From Salinimonas chungwhensis DSM 16280 (lineage in GTDB: Bacteria > Pseudomonadota > Gammaproteobacteria > Enterobacterales > Alteromonadaceae): a DNA stretch of 64,000 bases. Below are positions 63,061-64,000 of the stretch, piece by piece. Position 1 is the stretch's first letter. Every line of letters starts with the position of its first letter. The notes beneath the pieces are model-generated. The model was given only the letters and a program-made list of their open reading frames with translations. It was not told the origin of the DNA and made no database searches. Location: positions 62,001 through 126,000 of the forward strand of contig NZ_KB899380.1 of the NCBI RefSeq assembly GCF_000378185.1, given 5' to 3'. Position numbers and translations under genes: made by a program.

Positions 63061-64000
63061 ATGCCATCTTTATCTCATAAAACTGCGACAGCCTTACTGG
63101 TTGCCGCTGCACTATTTATGGAAATTCTGGATGCAACCATCATTACTACCGCGCTGCCGATTATCGCCAGTGAGTTTGGTGTTCCCGCTGCTCATCTGTC
63201 AGTAGGCGTCAGCGCCTACCTTGTTGCCGTTACTATTTTTATTCCGGTTAGCGGCTGGGCGGCAGATCGTTTTGGTGCCAAACGCGTGTTTTCGCTGGCA
63301 ATCCTTATCTTTGTGGGCGCATCAGTACTGTGCGGCCTGAGTGAAACATTACTGCAGTTTACCCTGGCTCGTATACTTCAGGGCATTGGCGGCGCTATGA
63401 TGGTACCTGTGGGCCGTCTGGTGGTACTGCGCAATCTGCCCAAAGAGCAAATTGTCAAAGCCATGGCAATTCTCACGTGGCCGGCCCTGGGCGCCCCGCT
63501 TATTGGACCCGTACTGGGGGGCTGGATTGCACAAACCTGGCATTGGTCATGGATTTTTTTCATCAACATTCCGCTAGGCGCAGTGGCTCTGCTTTTTACC
63601 CATTGGTTATTGAGTAATGAAAAAGGTCAGTGGCAAAAGTTCGACGTTGTTGGATTCACACTTAGTGGATTAGGTTTTGGAATGCTTATGGCGGGGTTGG
63701 AGTCATTCAGTGCCCGACCTGATGATATGACCATACCTGCGCTGCTCGTAGTGGCAGGTGTAGTAATATTAAGTCTTGCGGTTCGCCATATGCTTACCAC
63801 ATCCAACCCGTTATTTTCATTAGCTGCGCTACGGTTTAATACGTTTCGCGCCACCATGACCGGTGGCTCGATTATACGCATAGCATTGTCCAGCGCACCA
63901 TTTATCATTCCTTTGATGCTGCAGGTTGGACTGGGTTACAGCCCTGTCGAGGCTGGCACGCTCCTGTTATGGCTGTTTGCCGGCAACCTGGCAATTAAGC
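63061..64000 (+). CDS. MFS drug-efflux transporter, DHA2-type, 3' end cut by window
   Basis: The first ~313 residues of a major-facilitator transporter. It begins MPSLSHKTATALLVAAALFM and shows family motifs: ILDATIITTALP (motif D1 of 14-helix exporters), GWAADRFGAKRV (motif A) and LIGPVLGGWI (motif C). These support a DHA2-type proton antiporter for drugs or similar compounds; the substrate is not readable. About nine helices are visible before the edge. The Shine-Dalgarno sequence is weak. Confidence 0.88.
   Translation, partial: MPSLSHKTATALLVAAALFMEILDATIITTALPIIASEFGVPAAHLSVGVSAYLVAVTIFIPVSGWAADRFGAKRVFSLAILIFVGASVLCGLSETLLQFTLARILQGIGGAMMVPVGRLVVLRNLPKEQIVKAMAILTWPALGAPLIGPVLGGWIAQTWHWSWIFFINIPLGAVALLFTHWLLSNEKGQWQKFDVVGFTLSGLGFGMLMAGLESFSARPDDMTIPALLVVAGVVILSLAVRHMLTTSNPLFSLAALRFNTFRATMTGGSIIRIALSSAPFIIPLMLQVGLGYSPVEAGTLLLWLFAGNLAIK

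Overview
The window is about 64 kb of a gene-dense bacterial chromosome and reads as a marine gammaproteobacterium of the order Alteromonadales, probably Alteromonas or a close relative. This is an inference from gene content and order: pilT-pilU divergent from yggS-proC-yggT-DUF4426, gshB-yqgE-ruvX, rsmI/lpoA-yraN-diaA-dolP, a DUF3545 protein, a SapC-family protein and the PrsK/PrsR pair. No rRNA, tRNA, CRISPR array, complete insertion sequence or prophage was seen.

Layout. Positions 1-12336 (minus strand) hold the division and cell-wall (dcw) cluster, read mraZ-rsmH-ftsL-ftsI-murE-murF-mraY-murD-ftsW-murG-murC. The genes are nearly all overlapping and start from a promoter carrying 10-bp-spaced GTGG repeats, the MraZ operator. 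murC runs off the left edge. Next come a SapC-family gene, an M19 dipeptidase and a secreted alpha/beta hydrolase. Positions 16400-19883 are the most unusual part: a class I cyclic-di-GMP (GEMM) riboswitch with a terminator-like expression platform precedes a ParA-type ATPase, an overlapping ribbon-helix-helix gene and a TPR-GGDEF diguanylate cyclase with an intact product-inhibition site. Positions 19951-24532 (minus) hold the PrsK/PrsR two-component pair, normally tied to PEP-CTERM/exosortase systems, and a ketoacyl-ACP synthase III-like enzyme.

Positions 24950-34900 are mostly housekeeping: an M48 lipoprotein protease, MscS channel, rsmE, gshB, yqgE, ruvX, pilT/pilU with a DUF2007-zinc-ribbon gene, yggS, proC and yggT. 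Between 35400 and 36000 lie two unrecognised small genes, the first with its ribosome-binding site inside a hairpin. yaaA, tal, pgi and a DUF3545 gene follow. Positions 40235-40811 are a repeat-rich non-coding stretch leading into a ParD-like antitoxin gene that overlaps a methionine aminopeptidase gene with all metal ligands.

Positions 41890-47459 (minus) are the threonine operon: a Thr/Ile-rich leader peptide, an attenuator, thrA, thrB, thrC, then overlapping ung. Then come an SDR enzyme, an orphan receiver protein, aceK away from aceBA, an OmpR-type two-component pair, two small exported proteins, a PLP deaminase-like gene and the carboxynorspermidine (norspermidine/spermidine) genes. Positions 58448-62911 carry rsmI, lpoA, yraN, diaA and dolP, and the right edge cuts a DHA2-type drug-efflux gene.

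How the parts fit together. The two ends concern envelope growth (dcw; the PBP1A activator LpoA; DolP). The likely undescribed system is the riboswitch-ParA-RHH-diguanylate cyclase unit, which looks like a feedback circuit around c-di-GMP. Starts were chosen by Shine-Dalgarno position and family start; several are GTG or TTG.
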